Of a stretch of 64,000 nucleotides of DNA, positions 1-10,749 are shown piece by piece (positions within the stretch are counted from its first letter, which is position 1; every line of letters begins with the position of its first letter). The DNA is from Bathynomus jamesi. Taxonomy: Eukaryota; Arthropoda; Malacostraca; Isopoda; Cirolanidae. The stretch lies in NCBI GenBank assembly GCA_023014485.1, contig JAJOZX010005530.1, positions 124,001 to 188,000 on the forward strand, written 5' to 3'. The position numbers and the translations under genes are program-made. Under the pieces are notes generated by a model. It did not search any database and had not been told where the DNA came from. It saw only the letters and a list, made by a program, of their open reading frames with translations.

Positions 1-127
1 ATTATAAGCAACTATATTTATATATTTATATAAATATATATTTATATATTTTTAAATATAAATATTAAAACATTAGGTTAAATCTATTTTATTCATAAAA
101 TTCAGCTAGGCCTAGGGCTAGGCTGCT
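1..127 (+). repeat. tail of the unit before M1 (AT block and GC box)
   Basis: The window opens inside a unit: AT palindrome block, a hairpin whose left arm is damaged, TTAGGTTAAATC, then the GC box at about 106-116. Confidence 0.85.
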
Positions 128-1051
128 ATGGTTATAATTGAAGGATTTGCACCGACTCCGACTCCATCCAACTATACACTTCCGACTCCATCCAACTATG
201 CACTTCCGACTCCATCAACTATGCACTTCCGACTCCCTCCAACTAGCACTCCGAGTCCTCCAACTATGCACTTCCGACCCTCCAACTATGCACTTCCGAC
301 CCTCCAACTATGCACTTCCGACTCCATCCAACTATGCACTTACTCCATCCAACTATGCACTTCCTACTCCATCCAACTATGCACTTCCGACTCCCTCCAA
401 CTATGTACTTCCGACTCCATCCAACTATGCACTTCCGACTCCACACGCCATGACTCCAGACGCCATGACTCTGATGGAATGTTAAGGCCAAATTGATTAA
501 GATTAACTTTATTAGGCCAATGGAGATTCATAAACGGCATTTCGTCACCACCACATGACTCATCAGTTACTTAGTGGCTGTAACTATGCCTTAATGGCTT
601 TTTTTCTTTATTAAAAAATTACAATAAATCCCAAAATACAAACTGATTGAAGCTTAAACAAAATAAGATTATTATTGGTTTAGCAAATTAATAAGATGTT
701 TTTGTATTATTATAAACATCTGTAATACGTAATATTTTCCATCAGCAGTGAGTGAAAAATAAAAAACAGCAGATTTATACTTTTGATGTGACATTACGAT
801 TATCATTACTTATCAAATTGAAATCTAAAAATCTGAAAAAGATTTAGGGTTGCTAGTACAAAATTTTTAAATTTCCTTTTATAATTATGTTAATTAATTA
901 ATTATAATCCTTATTAATTATAAGCAACTATATTTATATATTTATATAAATATATATTTATTTATATATATGTTTTAATATATAAATATTAAAACATTAG
1001 GTTAAATCTATTTTATTCATAAAATTGAGCTAGGCCTAGGGCTAGGCTGCT
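128..1051 (+). repeat. unit M1, class F
   Basis: 924 bp; core ends near 485. Class F marks: CTATACAC in the first 24-mer, CTATGTACTT near the end, a CACACGCC 15-mer, and GATTAACTTT in the spacer. Several 24-mers have lost one to three bases around 208-290, which breaks the reading frames. Confidence 0.88.
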
Positions 1052-1893
1052 ATGGTTATAATTGAAGGATTTGCACCGACTATCGACTCCATCCAACTAT
1101 GCACTTCCGACCATCACTATGCACTTCGACTTCCATCCAACTATGCACTTCCGACCAACTATGCACTTCTACTCCAAACAAAACTATGCACTTCCGACTC
1201 TCAACTATGCACTTCCGACTCCCTCCAACTATGCACTTCCGACTCCATCCAACTATGCACTTCCGACTCCAGACGCCATGATCCAGACGCCATGACTCCA
1301 GACGCCATGACTCTGATGGAATGTTAAGGCCAAATTGATTAAGATTAGCTTTATTAGGCCAATGGAGATTCATAAACGGCATTTCGTCACCACCACATGA
1401 CTCATCAGTTACTTAGTGGCTGTAACTATGCCTTAATGGCTTTTTTTCTCTTTATTAAAAAATTACAATAAATCCCAAAATACAAACTGATTGAAGCTTA
1501 AACAAAATAAGATTATTATTGGTTTAGCAAATTAATAAGATGTTTTTGTATTATTATAAACATCTGTAATACGTAATATTTTCCATCAGCAGTGAGTGAA
1601 AAATATTCAAAAACAGCAGATTTATACTTTTGATGTGACATTACGATGTTATCATTACTTATCAAATTGAAATCTAAAAATCTGAAAAAGATTTAGGGTT
1701 GCTAGTGCAAAATTTTTAAATTTCCTTTTATTAATTATGTTAATTAATTAATTATAATCCTTATTAATTATAAGCAACTATATTTATATATTTATATAAA
1801 TATATATTTATATATGTTTTAATATAAATATTAAAACATTAGGTTAAATCTATTTTATTCATAAAATTGAGCTAGGCCTAGGGCTAGGCTGCT
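1052..1893 (+). repeat. unit M2, degenerate core
   Basis: 842 bp; core ends at 1327. The 24-mers are the most disordered in the window (ACTATCGACTCC, GACCATCACTATG, CAAACAAAACTATG). I found no close relative among the other units. Confidence 0.85.
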
Positions 1894-2664
1894 ATGGTTA
1901 TAATTGAAGGATTTGCACCGACTCCGACTCCTTCCAACTATACACTTCCGACTCCATCCAACTATGCACTTCCGACTCCCTCCAACTATGCACTTCCGAC
2001 TCCCTCCAACTATGCACTTCCGACTCCCTCCAACTATGCACTTCCGACACCCTCCAACTATGCACTTCCGACTCCATCCAACTATGCACTTCATACTCCA
2101 TCCAACTATGCACTTCCGACTCCTCCAACTATGCACATCCGACTCCATCCAACATGCACTCCGACTCCAGACGCCATGACTCCAGACGCCATGACTCTGA
2201 TGGAATGTTAAGGCCAAATTGATTAAGATTAGCTTTATTAGGCCAATGGAGATTCATAAACGGCATTTCGTCACCACCACATGACTCATCAGTTACTTAG
2301 TGGCTGTAACTATGCCTTAATGGCTTTTTTTCTCTTTATTAAAAAATTACAATAAATCCCAAAATACAAACTGATTGAAGCTTAAACAAAATAAGATTAT
2401 TATTGGTTTAGCAAATTAATAAGATGTTTTTGTATTATTATAAACATCTGTAATACGTAATATTTTCCATCAGCAGTGAGTGAAAAATATTCAAAAACAG
2501 CAGATTTATACTTTTGATGTGACATTACGATGTTATCATTACTTATCAAATTGAAATCTAAAAATCTGAAAAAGATTTAGGGTTGCTAGTGCAAAATTTT
2601 TAAATTTCCTTTTATTATGTTAATTAATTAATTATAATCCTTATTAATTATAAGCAACTATATT

Positions 2665-2686
2665 TATATATTTATATAAATATATA
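2665..2686. repeat. 22-bp perfect AT palindrome of the AT block (reference copy)
   Basis: The half-site TATATATTTAT is followed directly by its reverse complement, making a 22-bp perfect inverted repeat of only A and T. The same block recurs before almost every GC box, with added or lost ATATTTATATA units in several copies (for example near 11570, 30040, 53840). It could extrude as a cruciform or serve as an easily melted segment; that is inference. Confidence 0.85.
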
Positions 2687-2693
2687 TTTATAT

Positions 2694-2721
2694 ATGTTTT
2701 AATATATAAATATTAAAACAT
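2694..2721. repeat. hairpin-forming inverted repeat, 12-bp arms and 4-base loop
   Basis: The arm ATGTTTTAATAT (2694-2705) and its exact reverse complement (2710-2721) flank the loop ATAA. The structure is kept in most units. In one variant (near 1817-1840) the loop shortens to two bases but the arms stay matched, and in others one arm base differs (TTTTAATACAT). In the partial unit at the window start the left arm is damaged. Confidence 0.85.
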
Positions 2722-2753
2722 TAGGTTAAATCTATTTTATTCATAAAATTGAG

Positions 2754-2763
2754 CTAGGCCTAG
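2754..2763. promoter_or_regulatory. GC-rich palindromic box CTAGGCCTAG (reference copy)
   Basis: A 10-bp perfect palindrome lies in AGCTAGGCCTAGGGCTAGG, 13 bases before the anchor ATGG. It is a GC-rich island between the AT block and the core and recurs in nearly every unit. Class C units are altered there (CAGGCCTATGGGTAGG), and class A and K units have a single change. A protein-binding role is possible because of the dyad symmetry, but nothing in the window proves one. Confidence 0.5.
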
Positions 2764-2808
2764 GGCTAGGCTGCTATGGTTATAATTGAAGGATTTGCAC
2801 CGACTCCG

Positions 2809-2927
2809 ACTCCATCCAACTATGCACTTCCGACTCCATCCAACTATGCACTTCCGACTCCTCCAACTATGCACTTCCGACTCCCTCCAACTATGCACTT
2901 CCGACTCCATCCAACTATGCACTTCCG
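2809..2927 (+). repeat. 24-bp minisatellite of the unit core (reference copy)
   Basis: Each 24-bp unit starts ACTCCATCC (or ACTCCCTCC) and ends AACTATGCACTTCCG. Other units of the array carry about 2 to 13 such repeats. Common variants are CTATACACTT, CACTTCCTACTCC and one-base losses giving ACTCCTCC. Because 24 is a multiple of three and the unit lacks stops in five of six frames, it generates long ORFs such as (SNYALPTP)n on the plus strand and (RKCIVGWS)n on the minus strand. Confidence 0.95.
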
Positions 2928-2972
2928 ACTCCAGACGCCATGACTCCAGACGCCATGACTCCAGACGCCATG
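2928..2972 (+). repeat. 15-bp minisatellite ACTCCAGACGCCATG (reference copy)
   Basis: Three exact tandem copies of ACTCCAGACGCCATG follow the 24-bp block. Other units have from one to about twelve. The W classes carry an ordered series of variants including ACTATAGCCACCATG, ACTCCAGCCACCATG and ACTCCAGATGCCATG. It encodes (TPDAM)n on the plus strand when read in the frame of the 24-bp block. Confidence 0.95.
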
Positions 2973-3060
2973 ACTCTGATGGAATGTTAAGGCCAAATTG
3001 ATTAAGATTAGCTTTATTAGGCCAATGGAGATTCATAAACGGCATTTCGTCACCACCACA

Positions 3061-3067
3061 TGACTCA
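3061..3067. promoter_or_regulatory. TGACTCA, AP-1-type consensus in the spacer (reference copy)
   Basis: The heptamer TGACTCA matches the bZIP AP-1 consensus and is followed by TCAGTTAC in almost all units. Class N units have TGCCTCA instead. The hAT MITE target duplication CTCATCAG overlaps it. A seven-base match in a satellite may be chance fixed by amplification, so function is not claimed. Confidence 0.35.
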
Positions 3068-3553
3068 TCAGTTACTTAGTGGCTGTAACTATGCCTTAAT
3101 GGCTTTTTTTCTCTTTATTAAAAAATTACAATAAATCCCAAAATACAAACTGATTGAAGCTTAAACAAAATAAGATTATTATTGGTTTAGCAAATTAATA
3201 AGATGTTTTTGTATTATTATAAACATCTGTAATACGTAATATTTTCCATCAGCAGTGAGTGAAAAATATTCAAAAACAGCAGATTTATACTTTTGATGTG
3301 ACATTACGATGTTATCATTACTTATCAAATTGAAATCTAAAAATCTGAAAAAGATTTAGGGTTGCTAGTGCAAAATTTTTAAATTCCTTTTATTATGTTA
3401 ATTAATTAATTATAATCCTTATTAATTATAAGCAACTATATTTATATATTTATATAAATATATATTTATATATGTTTTAATATATAAATATTAAAACATT
3501 AGGTTAAATCTATTTTATTCATAAAATTCAGCTAGGCCTAGGGCTAGGCTGCT

Positions 3554-4479
3554 ATGGTTATAATTGAAGGATTTGCACCGACTCCGACTCCATCCAACTA
3601 TACACTTCCGACTCCATCCAACTATGCACTTCCGACTCCATCAACTATGCACTTCCGACTCCCTCCAACTATGCACTTCCGAGTCCCTCCAACTATGCAC
3701 TTCCGACTCCTCCAACTATGCACTTCCGACTCCATCCAACTATGCACTTCCGACTCCATCCAACTATGCACTTCCTACTATCCAACTATGCACTTCCTAC
3801 TCCATCCAACTATGCACTTCCGACTCCCTCCAACTATGTACTTCCGACTCCATCCAACTATGCACTTCCGACTCCACACGCCATGACTCCAGACGCCATG
3901 ACTCTGATGGAATGTTAAGGCCAAATTGATTAAGATTAACTTTATTAGGCCAATGGAGATTCATAAACGGCATTTCGTCACCACCACATGACTCATCAGT
4001 TACTTAGTGGCTGTAACTATGCCTTAATGGCTTTTTTTCTCTTTATTAAAAAATTACAATAAATCCCAAAATACAAACTGATTGAAGCTTAAAAAAATAA
4101 GATTATTATTGGTTTAGCAAATTAATAAGATGTTTTTGTATTATTATAAACATCTGTAATACGTAATATTTTCCATCAGCAGTGAGTGAAAAATATTCAA
4201 AAACAGCAGATTTATACTTTTGATGTGACATTACGATGTTATCATTACTTATCAAATTGAAATCTAAAAATCTGAAAAAGATTTAGGGTGCTAGTGCAAA
4301 ATTTTTAAATTTCCTTTTATTATGTTAATTAATTAATTATAATCCTTATTAATTATAAGCAACTATATTTATATATTTATATAAATATATATTTATATAT
4401 GTTTTAATACATAAATATTAAAACATTAGGTTAAATCTATTTTATTCAAAAATTGAGCTAGGCCTAGGGCTAGGCTGCT
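3554..4479 (+). repeat. unit M5, class F
   Basis: 926 bp; core ends at 3918. It has the GAGTCC 24-mer and CTATGTACTT. It opens the eight-unit run that recurs from 36238. Confidence 0.88.
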
Positions 4480-5434
4480 ATGGTTATAATTGAAGGATTT
4501 GCACCGACTCCAACTCCATCCAACTATACACTTCCGACTCCATCCAACTATGCACTTCCGACTCCCTCCAACTATGCACTTCCGACTCCCTAACTATGCA
4601 CTTCCGACTCCCTCCAACTATGCACTTCCGACTCCATCCAACTACACTTCCGACTCCATCCAACTATGCACTTCCGCCTCCATCCAACTATGCACTTCCG
4701 ACTCCAGACGCCATGACTCCAGACGCCATGACTCCAGACACCATGACTATAGCCACCATGACTCCAGCCACCATGACTCCAGACGCCATGACTCCAGATG
4801 CCATGACTCCATACGCCATGACTCCAGACGCCATGACTCCACACGCCATGACTCTGATGGAATGTTAAGGTCAAATTGATTAAGATTAGCTTTATTAGGC
4901 CAATGGAGATTCATAAACAAGGCATTTCGTCACCACCACATGACTCATCAGTTACTTAGTGGCTGTAACTATGCCTTAATGGCTTTTTTTTCTCTTTATT
5001 AAAAAATTACAATAAATCCCTAAATACAAACTGATTGAAGCTTAAACAAAATAAGATTATTATTGGTTTAGCAAATTAATAAGATGTTTTTGTATTATTG
5101 TAAACATCTGTAATACGTAATATTTTCCATCAGCAGTGAGTGAAAATATTCAAAAACAGCAGATTTATACTTTTGATGTGACATTACGATTATCATTACT
5201 TATCAAATTGAAATCTAAAAATCTGAAAAAGATTTAGGGTTGCTAGTACAAAATTTTTAAATTATCTTTTATTAATTATGTTAGTTAATTAATTATAATC
5301 CTTATTAATTATAAGCAACTATATTTATATATTTATATAAATATATATTTATGTGTTTTAATATATAAATATTAAAACATTAGGTTAAATCTATTTTATT
5401 CATAAAATTGAGCTATGCCTAGGGCTAGGCTGCT
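4480..5434 (+). repeat. unit M6, class W1
   Basis: 955 bp; core ends at 4868. Ten 15-mers, the fourth ACTATAGCCACCATG. Spacer marks: GGTCAAATTG, ACAAGGCATTTCG, ATCCCTAAATAC, ATTGTAAACATC. Partner of M43. Confidence 0.9.
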
Positions 5435-6220
5435 ATGGTTATAATTGAAGGATTTGCACCGACTCCGACTCCATCCAACTATGCACTTCCGAAACCATCC
5501 AACTATGCACTTCCGACTCCATCCAACTATGCACTTCCGACTCCCTCCAACTATGCACTTCCGACTCCCTCCAACTATGCACTTCCGACTCCATCCAACT
5601 ATGCACTTCCGACTCCAGACGCCATGACTCCAGACGCCATGACTCTGATGGAATGTTTAGGCCAAATTGATTAAGATTAGCTTTATTAGGCCAATGGAGA
5701 TTCATAAACGGCATTTCGTCACCACCACATGACTCATCAGTTACTTAGTGGCTATAACTATGCCTTAATGGCTTTTTTTCTCTTTATTAAAAAATTACAA
5801 TAAATCCAAAATACAAACTGATTGAAGATTAAACAAAATAAGATTATTATTGGTTTAGCAAATTAATAAGATGTTTTTGTATTATTATAAACATCTGTAA
5901 TACGTAATATTTTCCATCAGCAGTGAGTGAAAAATATTCAAAAACAGCAGATTTATACTTTTGATGTGACATTACGATATTATCATTACTTATCAAATTG
6001 AAATCTAAAAATCTGAAAAAGATTTAGGGTTGCTAGTACAAAATTTTTAAATTTCCTTTTATTAATTATGTTAATTAATTATAATCCTTATTAATTATAA
6101 GCAACTATATTTATATATTTATATAAATATATATTTATATGTTTTAATATATAAATATTAAAACATTAGGTTAACTCTATTTTATTCATAAAATTGAGCT
6201 AGGCCTAGGGCTAGGCTGCT
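5435..6220 (+). repeat. unit M7, class K
   Basis: 786 bp; core ends near 5660. The second 24-mer follows CGAAACC. The closing segment reads GAATGTTTAGG, so the usual TGTTAA stop is lost. GC box begins CTATGCCTAG. Partner of M44. Confidence 0.9.
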
Positions 6221-7243
6221 ATGATTATAATTGAAGGATTTGCACCGACTCCGACTCCATCCAACTATGCACTTCCGACTCCATCCAACTATGCACTTCC
6301 GACTCCATCCAACTATGCACTTCCGACTCCATCCAACTATGCACTTCCGACTCCATCCAACTATGCACTTCCGACTCCATCCAACTATGCATTCCGACTC
6401 CATCCAACTATGCACTTCTACTCCATCCAACAATGCACTTCCTACTCCCTCCAACTATGCACTTCCGACTCCATCCAACTATGCACTTCCGACTCCAGAC
6501 GCCATGACTCCAGACGCCAAGACTCCAGACGCCATGACTATAGCCACCATGACTTCAGCCACCATGACTCCAGACGCCATGACTCCAGATGCCATGACTA
6601 CAGACGCCATGACTCCAGACGCCATGACTCAAGACGCCATGACTCCAGACGCCATGACTCCACACGCCATGACTCTGATGGAATGTTAAGGTCAAATTGA
6701 TTAAGATTAGCTTTATTAGGCCAGTGGAGATTCATAAACAAGGCATTTCGTCACCACCACATGACTCATCAGTTACTTAGTGGCTGTAACTATGCCTTAA
6801 TGGTTTTTTTTCTCTTTATTAAAAAATTACAATAAATCCCTAAATACAAACTGATTGAAGCTTAAACAAAATAAGATTATTATTGGTTTAGCAAATTAAT
6901 AAGATGTTTTTGTATTATTATAAACATCTGTAATACGTAATATTTTCCATCAGCAGTGAGTGAAAAATATTCAAAAACAGCAGATTTATACTTTTGATGT
7001 GACATTATGATATTATCATTACTTATCAAATTGAAATCTAAAAATCTGAAAAAGATTTAGGGTTGCTAGTACAAAATTTTTAAATTTCCTTTTATTAATT
7101 ATGTTAATTGATTAATTATAATCCTTTTTAATTATAAGCAACTATATTTATATATTTATATATGTTTTAATATATAAATATTAAAACATTAGGTTAAATC
7201 TATTTTATTCATAAAATTGAGCTAGGCCTAGGGCTAGGCTGCT
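6221..7243 (+). repeat. unit M8, class W2, longest unit
   Basis: 1023 bp; core ends at 6689. The anchor is ATGATTATAATTG. About twelve 15-mers include GACGCCAAG and ACTACAGACGCCATG. Spacer has GGCCAGTGG. Partner of M45. Confidence 0.9.
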
Positions 7244-8089
7244 ATGGTTATAATTGAAGGATTTGCACCGACTCCGACTCCATCCAACTATGCACTTCCG
7301 ACTCCATCCAACTATGCACTTCCGACTCCAGACGCCATGACTCCAGACGCCTTGACTTCAGACGCCATGACTCCAGACGCCATGACTATAGCCACCATGA
7401 CTCCAGACCATGACTCCAGACGCCATGACTCCAGACGCCATGACTCCAGACGCCATGACTCCAGACGCCATTGACTCCAGACGCCATGACTCCAGACGCC
7501 ATGACTCTGATGGAATGTTAAGGCCAAATTGATTAAGATTAGCTTTATTAGGCCAGTGGAGATTCATAAACGGCATTTCGTCACCACCACATGACTCATT
7601 AGTTACTTAGTGGCTATAACTATGCCTTAATGGCTTTTTTTCTCTTTATTAAAAAATTACAATAAATCCCAAAATACAAACTGATTGAAGCTTAAACAAA
7701 ATAAGATATTTATTGGTTTAGCAAATTAATAAGATGTTTTTGTATTATTATAAACATCTGTAATACGTAATATTTTCCATCAGCAGTGAGTGAAAAATAT
7801 TCAAAAACAGAAGATTTATACTTTTGATGTGACATTACGATATTATCATTACTTATCAAATTGAAATCTAAAAATCTGAAAAAGATTTAGGGTTGCTAGT
7901 ACAAAATTTTTAAATTTCCTTTTATTATTATTATTTAATTAATAATTATAATCCTTATTAATTATAAGCAACTATATTTATATATTTATATAAATATATA
8001 TTTATATATGTTTTAATATATAAATATTAAAACATTAGGTTAAATCTATTTTATTCATAAAATTGAGCTAGGACTAGGGCTAGGCTGCT
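7244..8089 (+). repeat. unit M9, class W3
   Basis: 846 bp; core ends at 7521. Only two 24-mers are followed by about twelve 15-mers, one GACGCCTTG, one cut to 13 bases and one lengthened to 16. Spacer has AGTGGCTATAAC and AAGATATTTATTGG. Confidence 0.9.
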
Positions 8090-9000
8090 ATGGTTATAAT
8101 TGAAGGATTTGCACCGACTCGACTCCATCCAACTATGCAATTCCGACTCCATCCAACTATGCACTTCCGACTCCATCCAAACTATGCACTTCCGACTCCA
8201 TCCAACTATGCACTTCCGACTCCATCCAACTATGCACTTCCGACTCCATCCAACAATGCACTTCCGACTCCATCCAACTATGCACTTCCTACTCCATCCA
8301 AACAATGCACTTCCTACTCCCTCCAACAATGCACTTCCGACTCCATCCAACTGCACTTCCGACTCCAGACGCCATGACCCAGACCCATGACTCCAGACGC
8401 CATGACTCCAGACGCCATAACTCTGATGGAATGTTAAGGCCAAATTGATTAAGATTAGCTTTATTAGGCCAATGGAGATTCATAAACGGCATTTCGTCAC
8501 CACCACATGACTCATCAGTTACTTAGTTGTTGTAACTATGCCTTAATGGCTTTTTTTCTCTTTATTAAAAAATTACAATAAAATCCCAAAATACAAACTG
8601 ATTGAAGCTTAAAGAAAATAAGATTATTATTGGTTTAGCAAATTAATAAGATGTTTTTGTATTATTATAAACATCTGTAATACGTAATATTTTCCATCAG
8701 CAGTGAGTGAAAAATATTCAAAAACAGCAGATTTATACTTTGATGTGACATTACGATGTTATCATTACTTATCAAATTGAAATCTAAAAATCTGAAAAAG
8801 ATTTAGGCTGCTAGTGCAAAATTTTTAAATTTCCTTTTATTATGTTAATTAATTAATTATAATCCTTATTAATTATAAGCAACTATATTTATATATTTAT
8901 ATAAATATATATTTATATATGTTTTAATACATAAATATTAAAACATTAGGCTAAATCTATTTTATTCATAAAATTGAGCTAGGCCTAGGGCTAGGCTGCT
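8090..9000 (+). repeat. unit M10, class A, starts ten-unit block copy 1
   Basis: 911 bp; core ends at 8437. Marks: CTAGGACTAGGG box, TATGCAATTCC, CAACAATGCAC, GCCATAACTCTG, TTAGTTGTTG. It has several one-base indels that M20 and M47 lack. Confidence 0.9.
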
Positions 9001-9964
9001 ATGGTTATAATTGAAGGATTTGCACCGACTCCGACTCCTTCCAACTATACCATTCCGACTCCATCCAACTATGCACTTCCGACTCCCTCCAACTATGCCT
9101 TCCGACTCCCTCCAACTATGCACTTCCGATTCCCTCCAACTATGCACTTCCGACTCCATCCAACTAAACACTTCCGACTCCATCCAACTATGCACTTCGA
9201 CTCCATCCAACTATGCACTTCCGACTCCAGACGCCATGACTCCAGACGCCAAGACTCCCAGACGCATGACTATAGCCACCATGACTTCAGCCACCATGAC
9301 TCCAGACGCAATGACTCCAGATGCCATGACTCCAGACGCCATGACTCCAGAGCATCCCCATGACTCCACACGCCATGACTCTGATGGAATGTTAAGGTCA
9401 AATTGATTAAGATTAGCTTTATTAGGCCAATGGAGATTCATAAACAAGGCATTTCGTCACCACCACATGACTCATCAGTACTTACTTAGTGGCTGTAACT
9501 ATGCCTTAATGGCTTTTTTTTCACTTTATTAAAAAAATTACAATAAATCCCAAAATACAAATGATTGAAGCTTAAACAAAATAAGATTATTTGGTTTAGC
9601 AAATTAATAAGATGTTTTTGTATTATTATAAACATCTGTAATACGTAATATTTTCCATCAGCAGTGAGTGAAAAATATTCAAAAACAGCAGATTTATACT
9701 TTTGATGTGACATAACGATGTTATCATTACTTATCAAATTGAAATCTAAAAATCTGAAAAAAAATTTAGGGTTGATAGTGCAAAATTTTTAAATTTCTTT
9801 ATTATGTTAATTAATTAATTATAATCCTTATTAATTATAAGCAACTATATTTATATATTATATAAATATATATTTATATAGATGTTTTTAATACATAAAT
9901 ATTAAAACATTAGGTTAAATCTATTTTATTCATAAAATTGAGCTAGGCCTAGGGCTAGGCTGCT
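9001..9964 (+). repeat. unit M11, class W4
   Basis: 964 bp; core ends at 9395. Marks: CTATACCATTCC, AACTAAACAC, GATTCCCTCC, TTCACTTTATT, ACATAACG, TTGATAG. More indels than its partners M21 and M48. A spacer ORF on the minus strand (9486-9737) is an accident of these indels. Confidence 0.9.
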
Positions 9965-10749
9965 ATGGTTATATTGAAGGATTTGCACCGACTCCGAATC
10001 CATCCAACTATGCACTTCCGAAACCATCCAACTATGCACTTCCGACTCCATCCAACTATGCACTTCCGACTCCTCCAACTATGCACTTCGACTCCCTCCA
10101 ACTATGCAACTTCCGACTCCATCCAACTATGCACTTCCGATCCAGCCATGACGCCAGACGCCATGGCATCTGATGGAATGTTAAGGCCAAATTGATTAAG
10201 ATTAGCTTTATTAGGCCAATGGAGATCATAAACGGCATTTCGTCACCACCACATGCCTCATCAGTTATTAGTGGCTGTAAACTATGCCTTAATGGGCTTT
10301 TTTCTCTTTTTTAAAAATTACAATAAATCCCAAAATACAAACTGATTGAAGCTTAAAGAAAATAAGATTATTATTGGTTTAGCAAATTAATAAGATGTTT
10401 TTGTATTATTTAAACATCTGTAATACGTAATTATAATTTCCATCAGCAGTGAGTGAAAAATATTCAAAAACAGCAGATTTATACTTTTGATGTAACATTA
10501 CGATGTTATCATTACTTATCAAATTGAAATCTAAAAATCTGAAAAAGATTTAGGGTTGCTAGTAAAAAATTTTTAAATTCCTTTTATTAATTATGTTAAT
10601 TAATTAACTTATAATCTTATTAATTATAAGCAACTATATTTATAATTTATATAAATATATATTTATATATGTTTTAATAGATAAATATTAAAACATTAGG
10701 TTAAATCTATTTTATTCATAAATTGAGCTAGGCCTAGGGCTAGGCTGCT
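9965..10749 (+). repeat. unit M12, class N, damaged
   Basis: 785 bp; core ends at 10184. Class N marks: CCGAATCC, CGAAACC, ATGCCTCATCAG, GATGTAACATT. The anchor has lost a base (GGTTATATTGAAGG) and the 15-mers are scrambled (10140-10165), unlike M22, M32 and M54. Confidence 0.88.

Larger units (their letters stand above)
1894..2775 (+). repeat. unit M3, class H
   Basis: 882 bp; core ends at 2211. Class H marks: CTTCCAACTATACAC, CGACACCCTCC, CTTCATACTCC and CACATCCG. The last 24-mer is damaged (AACATGCACTCCG) compared with M15 and M25. Confidence 0.88.
2776..3553 (+). repeat. reference unit M4, used to define the unit layout
   Basis: This short 778-bp unit shows the layout clearly. Anchor and leader are at 2776-2808, five 24-bp units at 2809-2927 (one is 23 bp), three 15-bp units at 2928-2972, and the closing ACTCTGATGGAATGTTAA at 2973-2990. 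The spacer from 2991 holds TGACTCA (3061-3067), a T7 run (3104-3110) and long AT-rich stretches. It then passes into the AT block and GC box that precede the next anchor at 3554. It resembles class X but keeps ATGG at the anchor. Confidence 0.93.
3554..10749 (+). repeat. eight-unit block, copy 1
   Basis: M5-M12 (F-W1-K-W2-W3-A-W4-N). Partners in M42-M49 lie 32.65-32.69 kb downstream, apart from the first unit, which is an H/F chimera there. The run overlaps the start of the ten-unit block. Confidence 0.88.

Noticed and set aside
128..478. CRISPR-like regular repeats
   Set aside because: The 24-bp and 15-bp units abut with no unique spacers, and the context is a eukaryotic satellite.
128..496. 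Repeat-rich ORFs starting [11 protein letters not shown] or MKDLHRL, and minus-strand ORFs such as [13 protein letters not shown], in every unit
   Set aside because: They are by-products of 24-bp and 15-bp repeats in several frames at once. Close copies differ by frame-shifting one-base indels, MKDLHRL starts at TTG and not ATG, and class X units have lost the ATG.
2716..2735. Insect telomere repeat TTAGG near the AT block
   Set aside because: Only a single TTAGG (CATTAGGTTAAATC) occurs per unit, not a tandem run.
2751..2800. Possible RNA polymerase III promoter (tRNA-like A and B boxes) around the GC box and anchor, with the spacer T7 run as terminator
   Set aside because: GGTTATAATTGAAGG does not match a B box and no A box is placed correctly on either strand.
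2973..3010. Hammerhead-ribozyme-like CTGATG in the closing segment of the core
   Set aside because: The core would need CTGATGA and a following GAAA with supporting stems; here it is CTGATGG and no such arrangement follows.
2750..3100. CENP-B box
   Set aside because: No match to the TTCG-4 bases-A-2 bases-CGGG pattern; CATTTCGTCACC in the spacer lacks the CGGG half.
9486..9737. 83-codon minus-strand ORF with a hydrophobic stretch in the M11 spacer
   Set aside because: It exists only because of local indels in M11; the corresponding spacer of other units does not keep it open, and the composition is that of AT-rich non-coding DNA.
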